The position numbers and the translations under genes are program-made. The notes below the pieces were generated by a model, which saw only the letters and a list, made by a program, of their open reading frames with translations, searched no databases and was not told where the DNA came from. A stretch of 64,000 nt of DNA from Aquitalea pelogenes. Lineage in GTDB: Bacteria; Pseudomonadota; Gammaproteobacteria; Burkholderiales; Chromobacteriaceae. Shown here one piece after another: positions 46,452 through 57,060 of the stretch (its first letter is position 1; each line of letters begins with the position of its first letter). The stretch is from NCBI RefSeq assembly GCF_001515305.1, contig NZ_LNQV01000008.1, positions 51,608 to 115,607 of the forward strand. Direction: 5' to 3'.

Positions 46452-47450
46452 TCAGACCGTCTCCTGCCAGCGCTGGCGTATGGCTTCCAGCTCGGCCCGC
46501 AAACCGAGGAAGCAGGCCGCCAGCGCCGGGTCGAAGTGCTTGCCTGCTTCACTGGCGATCAAGTCAAACGCTTTATCCGCGCTCCAGGCTTCCTTGTAGG
46601 GCCGTTTGCTGGTCAATGCGTCGAACACATCGGCAATGGCCACAATGCGCGCGGCCAGCGGAATGGCTTCGCCCTGCAAACCCTGCGGATAACCCGTGCC
46701 ATCCCAACGTTCGTGATGGCTGAGCGCAATGGTGGCCGCCATCTGCAACAGACTGGATTTGTCTTCACCAATGATGCGGGCACCGATTTCGGCATGGCTG
46801 CGCATGATGTTCCACTCATCCGCATCCAGTTTGCCCGGCTTGAGCAGGATGGCATCCGGAATGCCGATCTTGCCGATATCGTGCATGGGCGCGGCATTGA
46901 GCAACTCGTCGGCAAAGCGCTCGCCATGACCGGCCGCCAGCGCCAGCAGCCGCGAGTAATGGCTCATGCGGATTACATGCAGGCCGGTTTCGTTATCCTT
47001 GAATTCGGCCGCCCGGCCCAGCCGCTGGATGATCTGCAGCCGGGTTTCCACCAGTTCCTCCACCCGCACCAGTGACAGATGGGTACGCACCCGTGCCAGC
47101 ACGATGGGCGGGCTGACCGGCTTGCTGATGTAGTCCACGGCACCGGCGGCAAAGCCTTCCGCTTCGTCCTTGCTGTCACTCAGCGCCGTCACGAAAATCA
47201 CCGGCAGCGCAGCCGTCTGCGGGTTCTGCTTTAACTGGCGGCACACTTCCAGCCCGGTCATGCCGGGCATCATCACATCCAGCAGGATCAAATCCGGCCT
47301 GGACGCCGCCGCCAGTTGCAGGGCCTTCTCGCCATCGCGGGCAAACAGCAGGCGGTAGTGGTCCTGCAGGATGTGGCGCAAGACTTGCAGATTATTCGGT
47401 TCGTCATCCACCAGCAGCAGGCAGGGACGCGTGTCATCGATAGGGCTCAT
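46452..47450 (-). CDS. HD-GYP response regulator (RpfG-like c-di-GMP phosphodiesterase)
   Basis: 332 aa. Receiver domain 1-125 (CLLLVDDEPNN acidic pair, phospho-Asp in ILLDVMMPGMTG, Lys in YISKPV). HD-GYP domain about 145-320: HVIRMSHYS, MHDIGKIGIPD, HHERWDGTGYPQGL. All metal ligands and the GYP motif are present, so c-di-GMP hydrolysis to GMP is expected. Its ATG overlaps the stop of the hybrid kinase (ATGA), so the two are translated together and form a kinase-regulator pair. Confidence 0.94.
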   Translation of the reverse strand: MSPIDDTRPCLLLVDDEPNNLQVLRHILQDHYRLLFARDGEKALQLAAASRPDLILLDVMMPGMTGLEVCRQLKQNPQTAALPVIFVTALSDSKDEAEGFAAGAVDYISKPVSPPIVLARVRTHLSLVRVEELVETRLQIIQRLGRAAEFKDNETGLHVIRMSHYSRLLALAAGHGERFADELLNAAPMHDIGKIGIPDAILLKPGKLDADEWNIMRSHAEIGARIIGEDKSSLLQMAATIALSHHERWDGTGYPQGLQGEAIPLAARIVAIADVFDALTSKRPYKEAWSADKAFDLIASEAGKHFDPALAACFLGLRAELEAIRQRWQETV

Positions 47451-50400
47451 GGTGCTTCCGTTTCTCCGGCGGCGTCCGGCAGTAGAGCATGCGCAGCCTT
47501 CAGGGCTGCGTCAAAATCAAAATCATCCAGCGCAGCCTGCAAGGCTTGCAAGCTGGCGGCGGGCAATAAGCCGGCCAGCGCCTGCATGGCTTCATCGTCC
47601 AGGCTGGCCTGACCGCACGCTGCCATCACCCGTTGCAGCCAGGGCCGGGCGGCGGCAGGCAATGGCGCGGCTGTGCTGTCTGCCACCTCGGTGACAAGCG
47701 CGGTGCCGGGATGCAGGCAAGGCGGCGGCCACGCCGGCCATGATGTTGTCGATGGCATCAGCCTGTGCCGGGCTGCAGGCAGCGGCCTGCTCCACTGCGG
47801 CCAGCTGTTGCTGCAATTGCATCAGCCCCAGATTGGCGGCAAGCCCGCGCAGGCGGTGCGCCTGCTGGCGGCAACTGGCGGCATCGGTCTCTGCCAGCGC
47901 AGCCAGCTGCGGCTGATTGTCGGCCAGAAAACGGCGGATACGTTCCACCAGCACCTCACGCTCGCCCCAGCGCGCCAGTGCGCCGTCCCAGTCGATGAGT
48001 ACAGCCTGCTGGCCAGTGCTGCGGGCGACATCGGCCATCGTGCCGGACAGGCCGGTGACGCGGGCAATTTCCTGCCGCAGGCTGGCCATGTCCAGCGGTT
48101 TGACGGCAAAGCCGTTCATGCCGGCGGCTTCGGCATCCTTGCGGTCCTGACTGAGCACGCTGGCGGTCAGGGCAATCACCGGCGTGGATGCTTGTCCGCT
48201 GCGCGCTTCCTGCGCCCGCAACTGGCGGGTGGCTTCCAGCCCGTCCACTTCGGGCATCTGCACATCCATCAGCACCACATCAAAACGCTGGGCCGCGTGC
48301 AGGGCCACCGCCTCCGCCCCGCCGCTGGCGGTGCTCACCTGCAGGCCTTCGCGTTGCAGCATCAGTTGCAGCAGTTCCAGGTTTTCCGGCACATCATCCA
48401 CCGCCAGCACCCGCAGCGGCGGCAAGACCAGCGTTGGCGCCGCGCTGCCGGCTGGCAGGCTGCCACGGGCGGTTTGCAGCGGCAGGCTGATGTCAAAGGT
48501 GGAACCCACACCCAATTGGCTGCGTACCTGAATGCTGCCGCCCATCAGCTCCACCAGCTGGCGGGCAATGGTGGTGCCAAGCCCGGTGCCGCCAAAGCGG
48601 CGCGCCATGCTGGCATCCGCCTGGCTGAACGGGGCGAAGATGCTGTCCAGCCGGTCTGGCGCAATGCCGATGCCGCTGTCGCTGACAGCGATGTGCAAGC
48701 GGTCGGCCTCGCAGCGCACCTGCAGCGCCACCTGGCCCTGTTCGGTGAACTTGACGGCATTTCCCAGCAGATTGGTCAAAATCTGCCGCATGCGGAGCAC
48801 GTCGCCATACAACAGCTGCGGGCAATCGGCGGCGTAGTCCAGTTGCAGCGCCAGCTGCTTGTCGCGTGCCTGCAGGGCAAAGGCATCCACCAGTTGCTGG
48901 CACAGCTCGTGCAGCGAGTAATCCGCCTCATCCAGTTCCAGCGCACCGCGTTCCAGCTTGGCGGTATCCAGCACGCCATTGAGCAGGCCCAGCAGAGCCC
49001 GGGCGGACTGGTTGATGGTTTGCAGGTGGCGGCGCTGCTCCGGCTGCAAGCTGCCGTCCAGCAGCAGCTGGGCAAAGCCGATGATGGCATTCATCGGGGT
49101 GCGGATTTCATGGCTCATATTGGCCAGGAACATGCCCTTGGCGGCAGAGGCCTGCTCGGCGCGGTCGCGCGCGGCCATCAGGTCCTGCTCCATGTTCTTG
49201 CGGTCGGTCACGTCGCTGGCCAGCTTCATCACTTTGCAGGGCTTGCCGTCCAGATCCAGAATCGGGTTGTACACCGCCTGAATCCACACCGGACGTCCAT
49301 CCTTGCGCTTGCGCAGGAATTCTCCTGTTTGAAACTTCCCCGCGCGCAAATCCGACCAGAAAGTCTGGTATGCAGCAGAGGCGGCTTCCTCCGGCTGGCA
49401 CATCACGCTGTGGTGCCGGCCTTGCAGTTCGTCCAGCCGGTAGCCGGTAAGTGCCAGAAAACTGTCATTGGCGGTGAGGATATGGCCATCCATGTCGAAC
49501 TCCACCACCGCCAGCGCCTGGCGGATGGCATATACCACGCCTTCGTACTCCGCCGCACGCAGGCGGCTTTCGGTGATGTCTATCATCACCCCGTCTATCC
49601 ACTGCGGCTGCTCGTCCAGGTCAAACACGATGCCCGCACTTTCCGACACCCAGCGCTCACCACCCGCCATGTGAAACAGCCGGTACTCCACCAAGTAGGA
49701 TCGGCCCTCGCTGACCGCCTGGCTCACGGTATCGCGCACGCGCTGCACATCATCCGGGTGCATGATGGACAGCAGGCTGATGCTGCCATCCAGAAAGCTG
49801 GCTGCCGGCCAGCCGCACAGCTCGGCGATGCTGTCGCTGATGAAGATCTTGCTCCAGTCCTGATCCACCCGGCTGCGAAAGGCCACGCCGGGCATATTGG
49901 CAATCAGGGTGCGGTACTGGCTTTCGCGCAGCTTGAGTTCGCGCTCCATGGCGGTGCGTTCGCTGATGTCGGTGACAAAGCCGACAAACATCGGCTCGTG
50001 CCCGGTATCCACCCGGCCTACCGCCAGCCGGATGGGAAACACCGACCCGTCCTTGCGCCGCGCACTCACCTCGCGCCCCACACCGATCACCCGGGCATCG
50101 CCCGTTGCCAGATAATGCGCCAGATAGCCATCGTGGCCCGAGCGGTAAGGCTCGGGCATCAGCATATTGATGTTGCGGCCCACCAGCTCGGCAGACTGCC
50201 AGCCGAACAGCAACTCGGCGGCCCGGTTCATTTCCAGCACCCGGCCACGTGCATCCATGCTGATGATGCCGTCCACCGCCGTGTCCACCACCGCCTGCAA
50301 GCGCGCCTCGCCTGCGGTCTTTTCCGCCGCCAGCTGGCGATAGCGCAACAAGGTATTACCCGCCAGCACCAGCACCCCGGCACACAGGGTGAGCAAGGCC

Positions 50401-51107
50401 ACCACCGCCGCCATCTTGCCGTTTTCCGCCACCACCCGGCCTGCCGGCTCTGCCACGCCGATGAAGCGGGCCGACAGCATGCCGCTGTAGTGCATGCCGG
50501 CAATGGCAAAGCCCATGATGCAACCGGCCAGCAGATTGGTTCTGCCCTCGCCCAGGCGAGCCAGCTGGCGCAGGCCGAAGCGTATCCACAGCGACAGGGT
50601 GGCCAGCAAAATGGCAAGCAGCAGCGAAAACACGAACCAGCCCGGCGCGTAGCGCAGGATGGGCGCCATCTGCATGGCGGCCATGCCGGTGTAGTGCATG
50701 CCGCCTATCCCCGCCCCCACCAGCAGGCCACCCAGCAACAATTGCGGGCGGCTGACACGGGGGGACGCCAGCATGTTGAGCGCCACCCAGGACGCACAGA
50801 ACGCCGGCAGGATGGATAGCAAGGTCAGTTGCAGGTCGTAATGCACCGAGGTGCACAAATCAAAAGCCAGCATGCCGACAAAATGCATGGCCCAGATGCC
50901 GATACCCTGGAACAGGGCACCGCTGAGCAGTGCAATCTGGCGCAGGCTACTAGACAGTGTGCGGGCAGCCAGCCCGGCCATGTACAGGGTGACTACCGAG
51001 GTGACAATGGCCACCAGCACGGACAAGGCCACCAGCCAGGGCTGATAGATGCCGGGCAAGAGCGGCAGTGTGCGGCTGTCAGAGAAGATGAAAAAAGTGT
51101 CAAGCAT
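47447..51107 (-). pseudogene. MHYT-PAS hybrid histidine kinase with receiver and HPt, frame broken near the 3' end
   Basis: A big sensor kinase of about 1220 aa if repaired. Residues 1-245 hold seven membrane helices with three MHYT motifs (AMHFVGM, GMHYTGM, GMHYSGM), thought to bind copper and sense a diatomic gas. Then three PAS units (about 265-640), HisKA with FLANMSHEIRTPMNA, HATPase, a receiver (phospho-Asp in VVLMDVQMPEVDG) and an HPt with AHRLRGLAANLG. The main frame reads into junk after about 47715 and stops at 47592. One extra base there (CCC to CC in GCATCCCGG) would join it to GTALVTEVADSTAAP and run to 47447, overlapping the HD-GYP start. All signalling parts lie before the break, so even the short form may work. 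Confidence 0.88.
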
Positions 51108-51196
51108 GAGGCAAGGCCTGGTCGGAGTGGAAGGTTGGCCACCGGAGCAAGCGGTGGCCTACAGACATGTAAAGCGGCGCATGGCACCAGACATCG

Positions 51197-53143
51197 TCAC
51201 AGGCTGGAAGGAAGAGCGGCCGGTTTGCCAAAGAAAAAGCCTTGCAGTTCGTTCACACCCAACATGCGCATTTTTTCTGCCTGTTCCAGGGTTTCTATGC
51301 CTTCGGCAATCACGCGTATCTTCAGCCGGCGGGCAATGAACACCACGGCCTCGATGATGGCGATGTTCTTTTCGTCTTCGGACTGGATAAAGGCCTTGTC
51401 GATCTTGATGGCGTCAATCGGCAGCTCGCAGATGCGCGAGAACGAAGAATAGCCGGTGCCGAAGTCATCAATATGAATTTCCACCCCCAGCTGCTTGATC
51501 TTGAACAGTGCCTGTTTCACCAGCGCGATTTCGTCTTCGTGGAATACGCTTTCGGTCAGCTCGACAATCAGGTTTTGCGGGTAAAAGTCGCCGCTGGTAA
51601 ACAGCATCAGCTTGTCGACAAAGTCCTCCTGTAGCAGTTGGTAGAGCGACACATTCACCGCCACCTTCACCGGCTTGCCCGCCATTTGCTGCAGCAGCGG
51701 CTGGGCAGCCATGGCCTGATGAATCACCCAGTCACCCAGCTCCACGATGATGCCGCTTTCCTCGGCCACAGGGATGAACTCCACCGGCGAGATATCACCC
51801 AGCTCCGGGTGCGCCCAGCGCGACAGGATTTCACAGGACGCCAGCGTGTGGTCCTCGGCCGAGACAATATTGTGGGTGACAATGGACACCTGGCCATTGC
51901 CAATGGCCATGCGCAGGTCCTGCGCCAGCGTGGTCTTGCGTCGCAGTTGCTCGCGCATGCCGGGGGTGAAGAACACCACATGGCCGCTGTGACGCGCCTC
52001 ACCGGCAGCAATGTCGGCATACAGAAACAGATTGTTGGGGTTGTCACAGTCCTGCTCGGACACCGCGCCGATATTGACGTCCACGCAGATGGTCTTGCCC
52101 GCCACCTGCATGCGCTGGCTGATTTCCTGCTTCAGCATGACGCCCACCTCCTCCGGGGTCAGCGCGCCATCCCCCAGGCGGGAAAAATAGAAAATGAACT
52201 CGTCGCCCCCCCAGCGCCCCACCTGGCAGTCGACATTGCCGAAAATGTCCTGGTTCAGCTGCGACGCCAGCGCTTCCAGCCGCTGCGCCACCTGGCGCAG
52301 CACCATGTCGCCAGCCTCGTGGCCCATGCCGTCATTGATTTGCTTGAAGCGCGCCAGATTGATCAGGAAAACCGTGACATTGCCGGGGGTGATCCCAAAG
52401 TACTTCACCAGGTTGAACACGCCATGGCGGTTCAACAGGCCGGTCAGCTCGTCGTAATACGCCAGACGCAGCAAATCCTTGCTTCTTTCCTCCACCCGCG
52501 CTTCCAGCGTGTCGTTTTCCCGCTTCAGCTCTTCCGCCATCGAAGAAAGCTCATCCAGCAAACCCTTGTTGGACAGGGACAGGCCGATACTGCGGCGGAC
52601 CAGCTTGTAGTTGTGCTGGTGGGTAATCATCATCACCCAGGCGAAAATCATCCCCAGCACACCCAGCGTGACATAGGAGTGAATGCCCGACTGGAACAGC
52701 CGGATACAGGCAGGCATCAACAGCAGCAGGATATAAGCCTTGCCGGCAATCCTGAGCGAGGACAAGGTGCCGGTGGCCCCACCGGCCAGTGCCGCCAGGA
52801 TTACGATAATGGCAAACTGCTGCGGCCCCTGGTAATGCCCGATGCCCCACCAGCCCAGCACCGCCCAGAGTCCGGCGGCGCTCACCAGCCCCAGGCTCAG
52901 GTAGAAGCTGTCGGCCAGCAGGAAGGTATGGGTTTTGCGATAGCGTCTGGCTGCATGCAGGAACTGGACAAAACGCAGGACGGTGAGTGCAAGTGCCGCG
53001 CCGGACCACTGCAGGACAAAGCTGGAAGAGTCGTCAGACAGGATATAAGTAATAGCCAGAATGGCTGCCAGATTCACCAACAAGCCAACTGCATAATTTT
53101 TCAATGACTCGCGCCATATTCTTTCAAGCATGCCTTGCTGCAT
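51197..53143 (-). CDS. Membrane GGDEF-EAL protein, probably a phosphodiesterase
   Basis: 648 aa. About five membrane helices (residues 12-190), coiled coil, GGDEF domain with a whole GGDEF but with Asn in place of the first metal Asp (FLINLARFKQIND, usual form DLDxFKxxND), and no inhibitory RxxD. EAL domain: EILSRW replaces EALLRW, with the key Glu, Leu and Arg kept; [30 protein letters not shown] and AEGIET are intact. So the cyclase half is doubtful and the phosphodiesterase half is likely active. Start at 53143 chosen for AAGGCGG just upstream and a normal first helix; longer frames upstream look non-coding. Confidence 0.88.
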   Translation of the reverse strand: MQQGMLERIWRESLKNYAVGLLVNLAAILAITYILSDDSSSFVLQWSGAALALTVLRFVQFLHAARRYRKTHTFLLADSFYLSLGLVSAAGLWAVLGWWGIGHYQGPQQFAIIVILAALAGGATGTLSSLRIAGKAYILLLLMPACIRLFQSGIHSYVTLGVLGMIFAWVMMITHQHNYKLVRRSIGLSLSNKGLLDELSSMAEELKRENDTLEARVEERSKDLLRLAYYDELTGLLNRHGVFNLVKYFGITPGNVTVFLINLARFKQINDGMGHEAGDMVLRQVAQRLEALASQLNQDIFGNVDCQVGRWGGDEFIFYFSRLGDGALTPEEVGVMLKQEISQRMQVAGKTICVDVNIGAVSEQDCDNPNNLFLYADIAAGEARHSGHVVFFTPGMREQLRRKTTLAQDLRMAIGNGQVSIVTHNIVSAEDHTLASCEILSRWAHPELGDISPVEFIPVAEESGIIVELGDWVIHQAMAAQPLLQQMAGKPVKVAVNVSLYQLLQEDFVDKLMLFTSGDFYPQNLIVELTESVFHEDEIALVKQALFKIKQLGVEIHIDDFGTGYSSFSRICELPIDAIKIDKAFIQSEDEKNIAIIEAVVFIARRLKIRVIAEGIETLEQAEKMRMLGVNELQGFFFGKPAALPSSL

Positions 53144-53357
53144 AAACCGCCTTATCAATGACTGGGCCCTGTCGCGCCGGCTTGGTGGCAAACGTGATGG
53201 CAGCTGCTGACTGCTGCCACGGCCAGGCCAGGCTGGTGCAGGAAAATGCTGCGCATGACGCTGGCTGTAAACTGCCATTATAAGCGCTGCCAGCAGGCTG
53301 TTATGCCATCGGCGACAAATTTTGCTGTGGTGACGGTGAATGAAATCCCGACCCTGC

Positions 53358-54326
53358 TCAGGCATCCGCACACAGCTGGCGCAAGGCTTCGGCAAATTGC
53401 AGCAAGGGGCGGGACTGTGCGCCGGCACGGGTAAACATGGCAATCGGCGGCAAGGTCCAGTCAAACGAATACGGCACAATGGCCAGCCCGGCAGTACGCA
53501 CCAGTTCTTCCGCGATATCCGCCGGCACAATCGACACCGCCCGCTCGCTGGCCACAATCATCTCGCCAATCAGCTTGGACGAATAACTCTCGACAATGGG
53601 CGATGGCGGTGCCACCCCGGCGGCCAGAAAAATGTCGGCCACCTGTTCGCGCATCGGCGTATTGGGTGCGCCCAGAATCCAGTCCAGCGCCACCAGTTGC
53701 TGCCAGTCCAGCCGCACCCGGCCCAACTGGGCCGCCAGTCGCCGGCTGGCAATCAGCCGTGGTTGCTGGCGGTACAGCAGGCTGAACTCCACCCCGGCCA
53801 GATCCACCGTGGACGAAGCCCGGCCAATCACGATATCCAGCGTGTGGTCCTGCAATTGCGGCAACAGCTGGTCGCTGGTGCCTTCGTGTATGGTGACGGT
53901 CAGGCCCTTGCTGTCCTCCGGCATGGCGCGGCGGATGGCCGCGGACAGCAAACGGCCCGAGATGAAGGGAATCACCCCCACATGCAGGTGGGCATCAAAA
54001 CCGGCCACCGCGCTTTCCATGTCGCGCACCAGATGCCCCAGGTCGTGAATCATCGCCTGGGCCCGTGCCAGCACCAGCTTGCCCAGCGCCGTGGGCGCCA
54101 TGCCGCGCACCGAGCGGTCGAACAAGGGCGCGCCGAACATGCTTTCCAGTTCGGCCAGCGCACTGGTGATGGCCGGCTGGCTGCTGGCCATTTGTTCAGC
54201 TACCCGCGTCAGGGAGCCGTACTGCCGGATATTCAGCAGCAGGATCAGATGCCGCATTTTCAGGCGCGAACTCAAGCGGCGCAGCACTTCTTCGCCATTA
54301 ATGCCCGTCATATCGCCGCATTCCAT
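53358..54326 (-). CDS. LysR-family regulator, divergent from maeB
   Basis: 322 aa. HTH region: LKMRHLILLLNIRQYGSLTRVAEQMASSQPAITSALAELE, then FDRSVRGMAPTALGKLVLARA. Effector domain from about residue 95 (LHVGVIPFISGRLLSAAIRRA) to the end. Closest in style to the GbpR/CbbR-like subgroup, with RHL(I)LLLNI in place of the usual FxAVAE. It is divergent from maeB across 164 bases with an AT-rich core (about 54327-54385), so it may control maeB (inference). A shorter start at 54311 is possible. Confidence 0.88.
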   Translation of the reverse strand: MECGDMTGINGEEVLRRLSSRLKMRHLILLLNIRQYGSLTRVAEQMASSQPAITSALAELESMFGAPLFDRSVRGMAPTALGKLVLARAQAMIHDLGHLVRDMESAVAGFDAHLHVGVIPFISGRLLSAAIRRAMPEDSKGLTVTIHEGTSDQLLPQLQDHTLDIVIGRASSTVDLAGVEFSLLYRQQPRLIASRRLAAQLGRVRLDWQQLVALDWILGAPNTPMREQVADIFLAAGVAPPSPIVESYSSKLIGEMIVASERAVSIVPADIAEELVRTAGLAIVPYSFDWTLPPIAMFTRAGAQSRPLLQFAEALRQLCADA

Positions 54327-54490
54327 AAGATAAATATTATGGGATGATAGTAAATCAAAATAACCAGCTTATGTTTACTGCCTAGAATGGCCACATTCGC
54401 AGGGGCAGACCACCTCACCCCTGGCAGCCAACCGGGCGATGCGGCACAGCACAGACAGCCACCAGCCCACCTCACTGGAGAAAATGCGTC

Positions 54491-56782
54491 ATGGATACCA
54501 CCGACCGTCAGGCAGCACTGGATTACCACGAATTTCCCACCCCGGGCAAAATCGCCGTCAACGCCAGCAAGCCGCTGGTGACCCAGCGTGACCTGGCGCT
54601 GGCCTACACACCGGGCGTGGCCGCCGCCTGCGAAGAAATCGTCGCCGACCCGCTCAATGCCAGCCGCTTTACCGCCCGTTCCAATCTGGTGGGCGTCATC
54701 ACCAACGGCACTGCCGTGCTGGGCCTGGGCAATATCGGCGCGCTGGCCTCCAAGCCGGTGATGGAAGGCAAGGCCGTGCTGTTCAAGAAATTTGCCGGCG
54801 TGGACGTGTTCGACATCGAAATCAACGAAACCGACCCGGACAAGCTGGTGGACATCATCGCCAGCCTGGAATCCACCTTTGGTGGCATCAATCTGGAAGA
54901 CATCAAGGCCCCGGAATGCTTCGAGGTGGAACGCAAGCTGCGCGAACGGATGAAGATTCCGGTCTTCCATGACGACCAGCACGGCACCGCCATCACCGTG
55001 GCCGCCGCCTTCATCAACGGCCTCAAGGTCGTGGGCAAGGACATCCGCCAAGTGAAGGTAGTCACCTCCGGCGCCGGTGCCGCCGCCCTCACCTGCCTGG
55101 ACCTGATGGTGCATCTGGGCCTGCCGCTGGAAAACATCTGGGTGACCGATATCGAAGGCGTGGTCTATCAGGGCCGTACCGTGCTGATGGACCCGGCCAA
55201 GGCGCGCTTTGCCCAGCCCACCGACGCCCGCACCCTGCGCGAAGTCATTGCCGGGGCCGATGTATTCCTCGGCCTGTCCGCTGGCGGCGTGCTCAAGCCG
55301 GACATGGTGGCGCAAATGGCCGCCCGCCCGCTGATTCTGGCACTGGCCAACCCGGCTCCGGAAATCCTGCCGGAAGAAGCCCATGCGGTGCGTGACGATG
55401 TGGTGATGGCCACCGGCCGTTCCGACTACCCCAACCAGGTCAACAACGTCCTGTGCTTCCCCTATATCTTCCGTGGCGCACTGGACGTGGGTGCCACCAC
55501 CATCAGCCGTGAAATGGAAGTGGCGGCGGTGTACGCCATTGCCGGCCTGGCCGAAGAAGAACAGAACGAAGTGGTGGCCGCCGCCTATGGCAGCTACGAC
55601 CTGTCCTTTGGCCCGCAATACCTGATTCCAAAACCCTTCGATCCGCGCCTGATCGTGCGTATTGCCCCGGCCGTGGCCAAGGCGGCAATGGACAGCGGTG
55701 TGGCCACCCGCCCGATTGCCAACCTCGACGCCTATACCGAGCAGCTGCAACAGTTTGTTTACCACTCCGGCAGCTTCATGAAGCCGCTGTTTGCCGCCGC
55801 CAAAAAACTGGTGCGTGAAGGCGGCAAGACCCGCATCGTGTTTACCGAAGGCGAAGACGAACGCGTGCTGCGTGCGGTGCAGGTCATCGTGGATGAAAAA
55901 CTGGCGCGCCCCATTCTGGTGGGCCGTCCGGAAGTGTTGCTGGCGCGTATCGAAAAATTCGGCCTGCGCCTGCGTCTGGGCGAGGACGTGGAAGTCACCA
56001 ACCCGGAATACGACGAACGCTTCCACCAGTACTGGACCAGCTACTGGGAACTGATGTGCCGTGATGGCGTGACCAAGGAAATGGCCCGCGTGGAAATGCG
56101 CCGCCGCCTGACCCTGATTGGCGCGATGATGGTACGGCTGGGCGACGCCGACGGCATGATCTGCGGCACAGTGGGCGGCTATCAGGACCACCTGCACTAC
56201 ATTGACCAGGTAATCGGCAAGAAGCCCGGCTCGGACACCTACGCCGCCATGAACATCCTGCTGCTGGAAAAACAGACCGTGGCGCTGGTGGACACCCACG
56301 TCAACGACAACCCCACGGCCGAACAGATTGCCGAATTCACCGTGGCCGCCGCCGAGGAAATGACGCTGCTGCACATGAAGCCCAAGGCCGCACTGCTGTC
56401 GCGCTCCAACTTCGGCTCCGGCAGCTCGGCCTCCGGCAGCAAGATGCGCCAGGCGCTGGAACTCATCCGCCAGCGCGCCCCGGAACTGGAAGTGGACGGC
56501 GAAATGCATGGCGACTGCGCACTGGACGAAGCGCTGCGCATGAACATCCTGCCGATGTCACGCCTGAAAGGTGCCGCCAACCTGCTGGTCTGCCCCAATG
56601 TGGACGCCGGCAACATCGCCTACAACCTGCTGAAGACCGCTGCCGGCAGCAATGTGGCCGTCGGCCCCTTCCTGCTGGGTGTCAATGCACCGGTAAACAT
56701 CCTCACCTCCAGCTCGACCGTGCGCCGCATCATCAATATGGCCGCGCTCACCGTGATGGAAGCCAACCGCCAGGCTGACTAA
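54491..56782 (+). CDS. maeB: NADP-dependent malic enzyme (MaeB type with Pta-like domain)
   Basis: 763 aa, the full length of the fused MaeB class. N-terminal malic domain: [50 protein letters not shown] with the catalytic Lys in [23 protein letters not shown] region. Cofactor part [17 protein letters not shown]. From about residue 430 a phosphotransacetylase-like domain ([17 protein letters not shown] ... [18 protein letters not shown]), which lacks Pta activity in this class and senses acetyl-CoA. Turns malate into pyruvate, CO2 and NADPH; helps growth on C4 acids such as those from tricarballylate or acetate. Followed by a 10-bp hairpin. Confidence 0.96.
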   Translation: MDTTDRQAALDYHEFPTPGKIAVNASKPLVTQRDLALAYTPGVAAACEEIVADPLNASRFTARSNLVGVITNGTAVLGLGNIGALASKPVMEGKAVLFKKFAGVDVFDIEINETDPDKLVDIIASLESTFGGINLEDIKAPECFEVERKLRERMKIPVFHDDQHGTAITVAAAFINGLKVVGKDIRQVKVVTSGAGAAALTCLDLMVHLGLPLENIWVTDIEGVVYQGRTVLMDPAKARFAQPTDARTLREVIAGADVFLGLSAGGVLKPDMVAQMAARPLILALANPAPEILPEEAHAVRDDVVMATGRSDYPNQVNNVLCFPYIFRGALDVGATTISREMEVAAVYAIAGLAEEEQNEVVAAAYGSYDLSFGPQYLIPKPFDPRLIVRIAPAVAKAAMDSGVATRPIANLDAYTEQLQQFVYHSGSFMKPLFAAAKKLVREGGKTRIVFTEGEDERVLRAVQVIVDEKLARPILVGRPEVLLARIEKFGLRLRLGEDVEVTNPEYDERFHQYWTSYWELMCRDGVTKEMARVEMRRRLTLIGAMMVRLGDADGMICGTVGGYQDHLHYIDQVIGKKPGSDTYAAMNILLLEKQTVALVDTHVNDNPTAEQIAEFTVAAAEEMTLLHMKPKAALLSRSNFGSGSSASGSKMRQALELIRQRAPELEVDGEMHGDCALDEALRMNILPMSRLKGAANLLVCPNVDAGNIAYNLLKTAAGSNVAVGPFLLGVNAPVNILTSSSTVRRIINMAALTVMEANRQAD

Positions 56783-56791
56783 GCCTGACCG

Positions 56792-56823
56792 GGCTGCTGC
56801 GCGCCACACCGGCCGCAGCAGCC
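56792..56823 (+). terminator. Long-stem hairpin after maeB
   Basis: 10-bp perfect stem GGCTGCTGCG / CGCAGCAGCC with a 12-base loop, 10 bases after the stop. It is followed by a C-rich stretch, not T, so a stabilising or factor-dependent terminator hairpin. The rest of the gap to 57060 holds nothing else I recognise. Confidence 0.5.
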
Positions 56824-57060
56824 TGCCCCCTCACTCCCCCCTCATCACCAGCAGCCACTCTTGCAGCATGCATCCGCCATGCGCATGGTGTATGACGTCA
56901 AACATCCGCCTTTGCGGACAGTCCGGCTTGCGGCAGCTTTTTCCCTCATCTATGAACAGGAATGGATGCTGCTGATATTGATCTCCAGTGCCTTTAAACA
57001 GCAGTGCACCACAGCCGATTGTCAGACCCTGCCCCGCCAATCACTCGCTCGGGAAATATC

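Noticed and set aside
47673..50819. 1048-codon open frame on the plus strand
   Set aside because: It is antisense to the hybrid kinase; composition is His/Gln-rich without domains, a shadow of a GC-rich gene.
54308..56509. 733-codon open frame on the minus strand
   Set aside because: Antisense to maeB, whose product has all malic-enzyme motifs; the frame is His/Gly-rich low-complexity.
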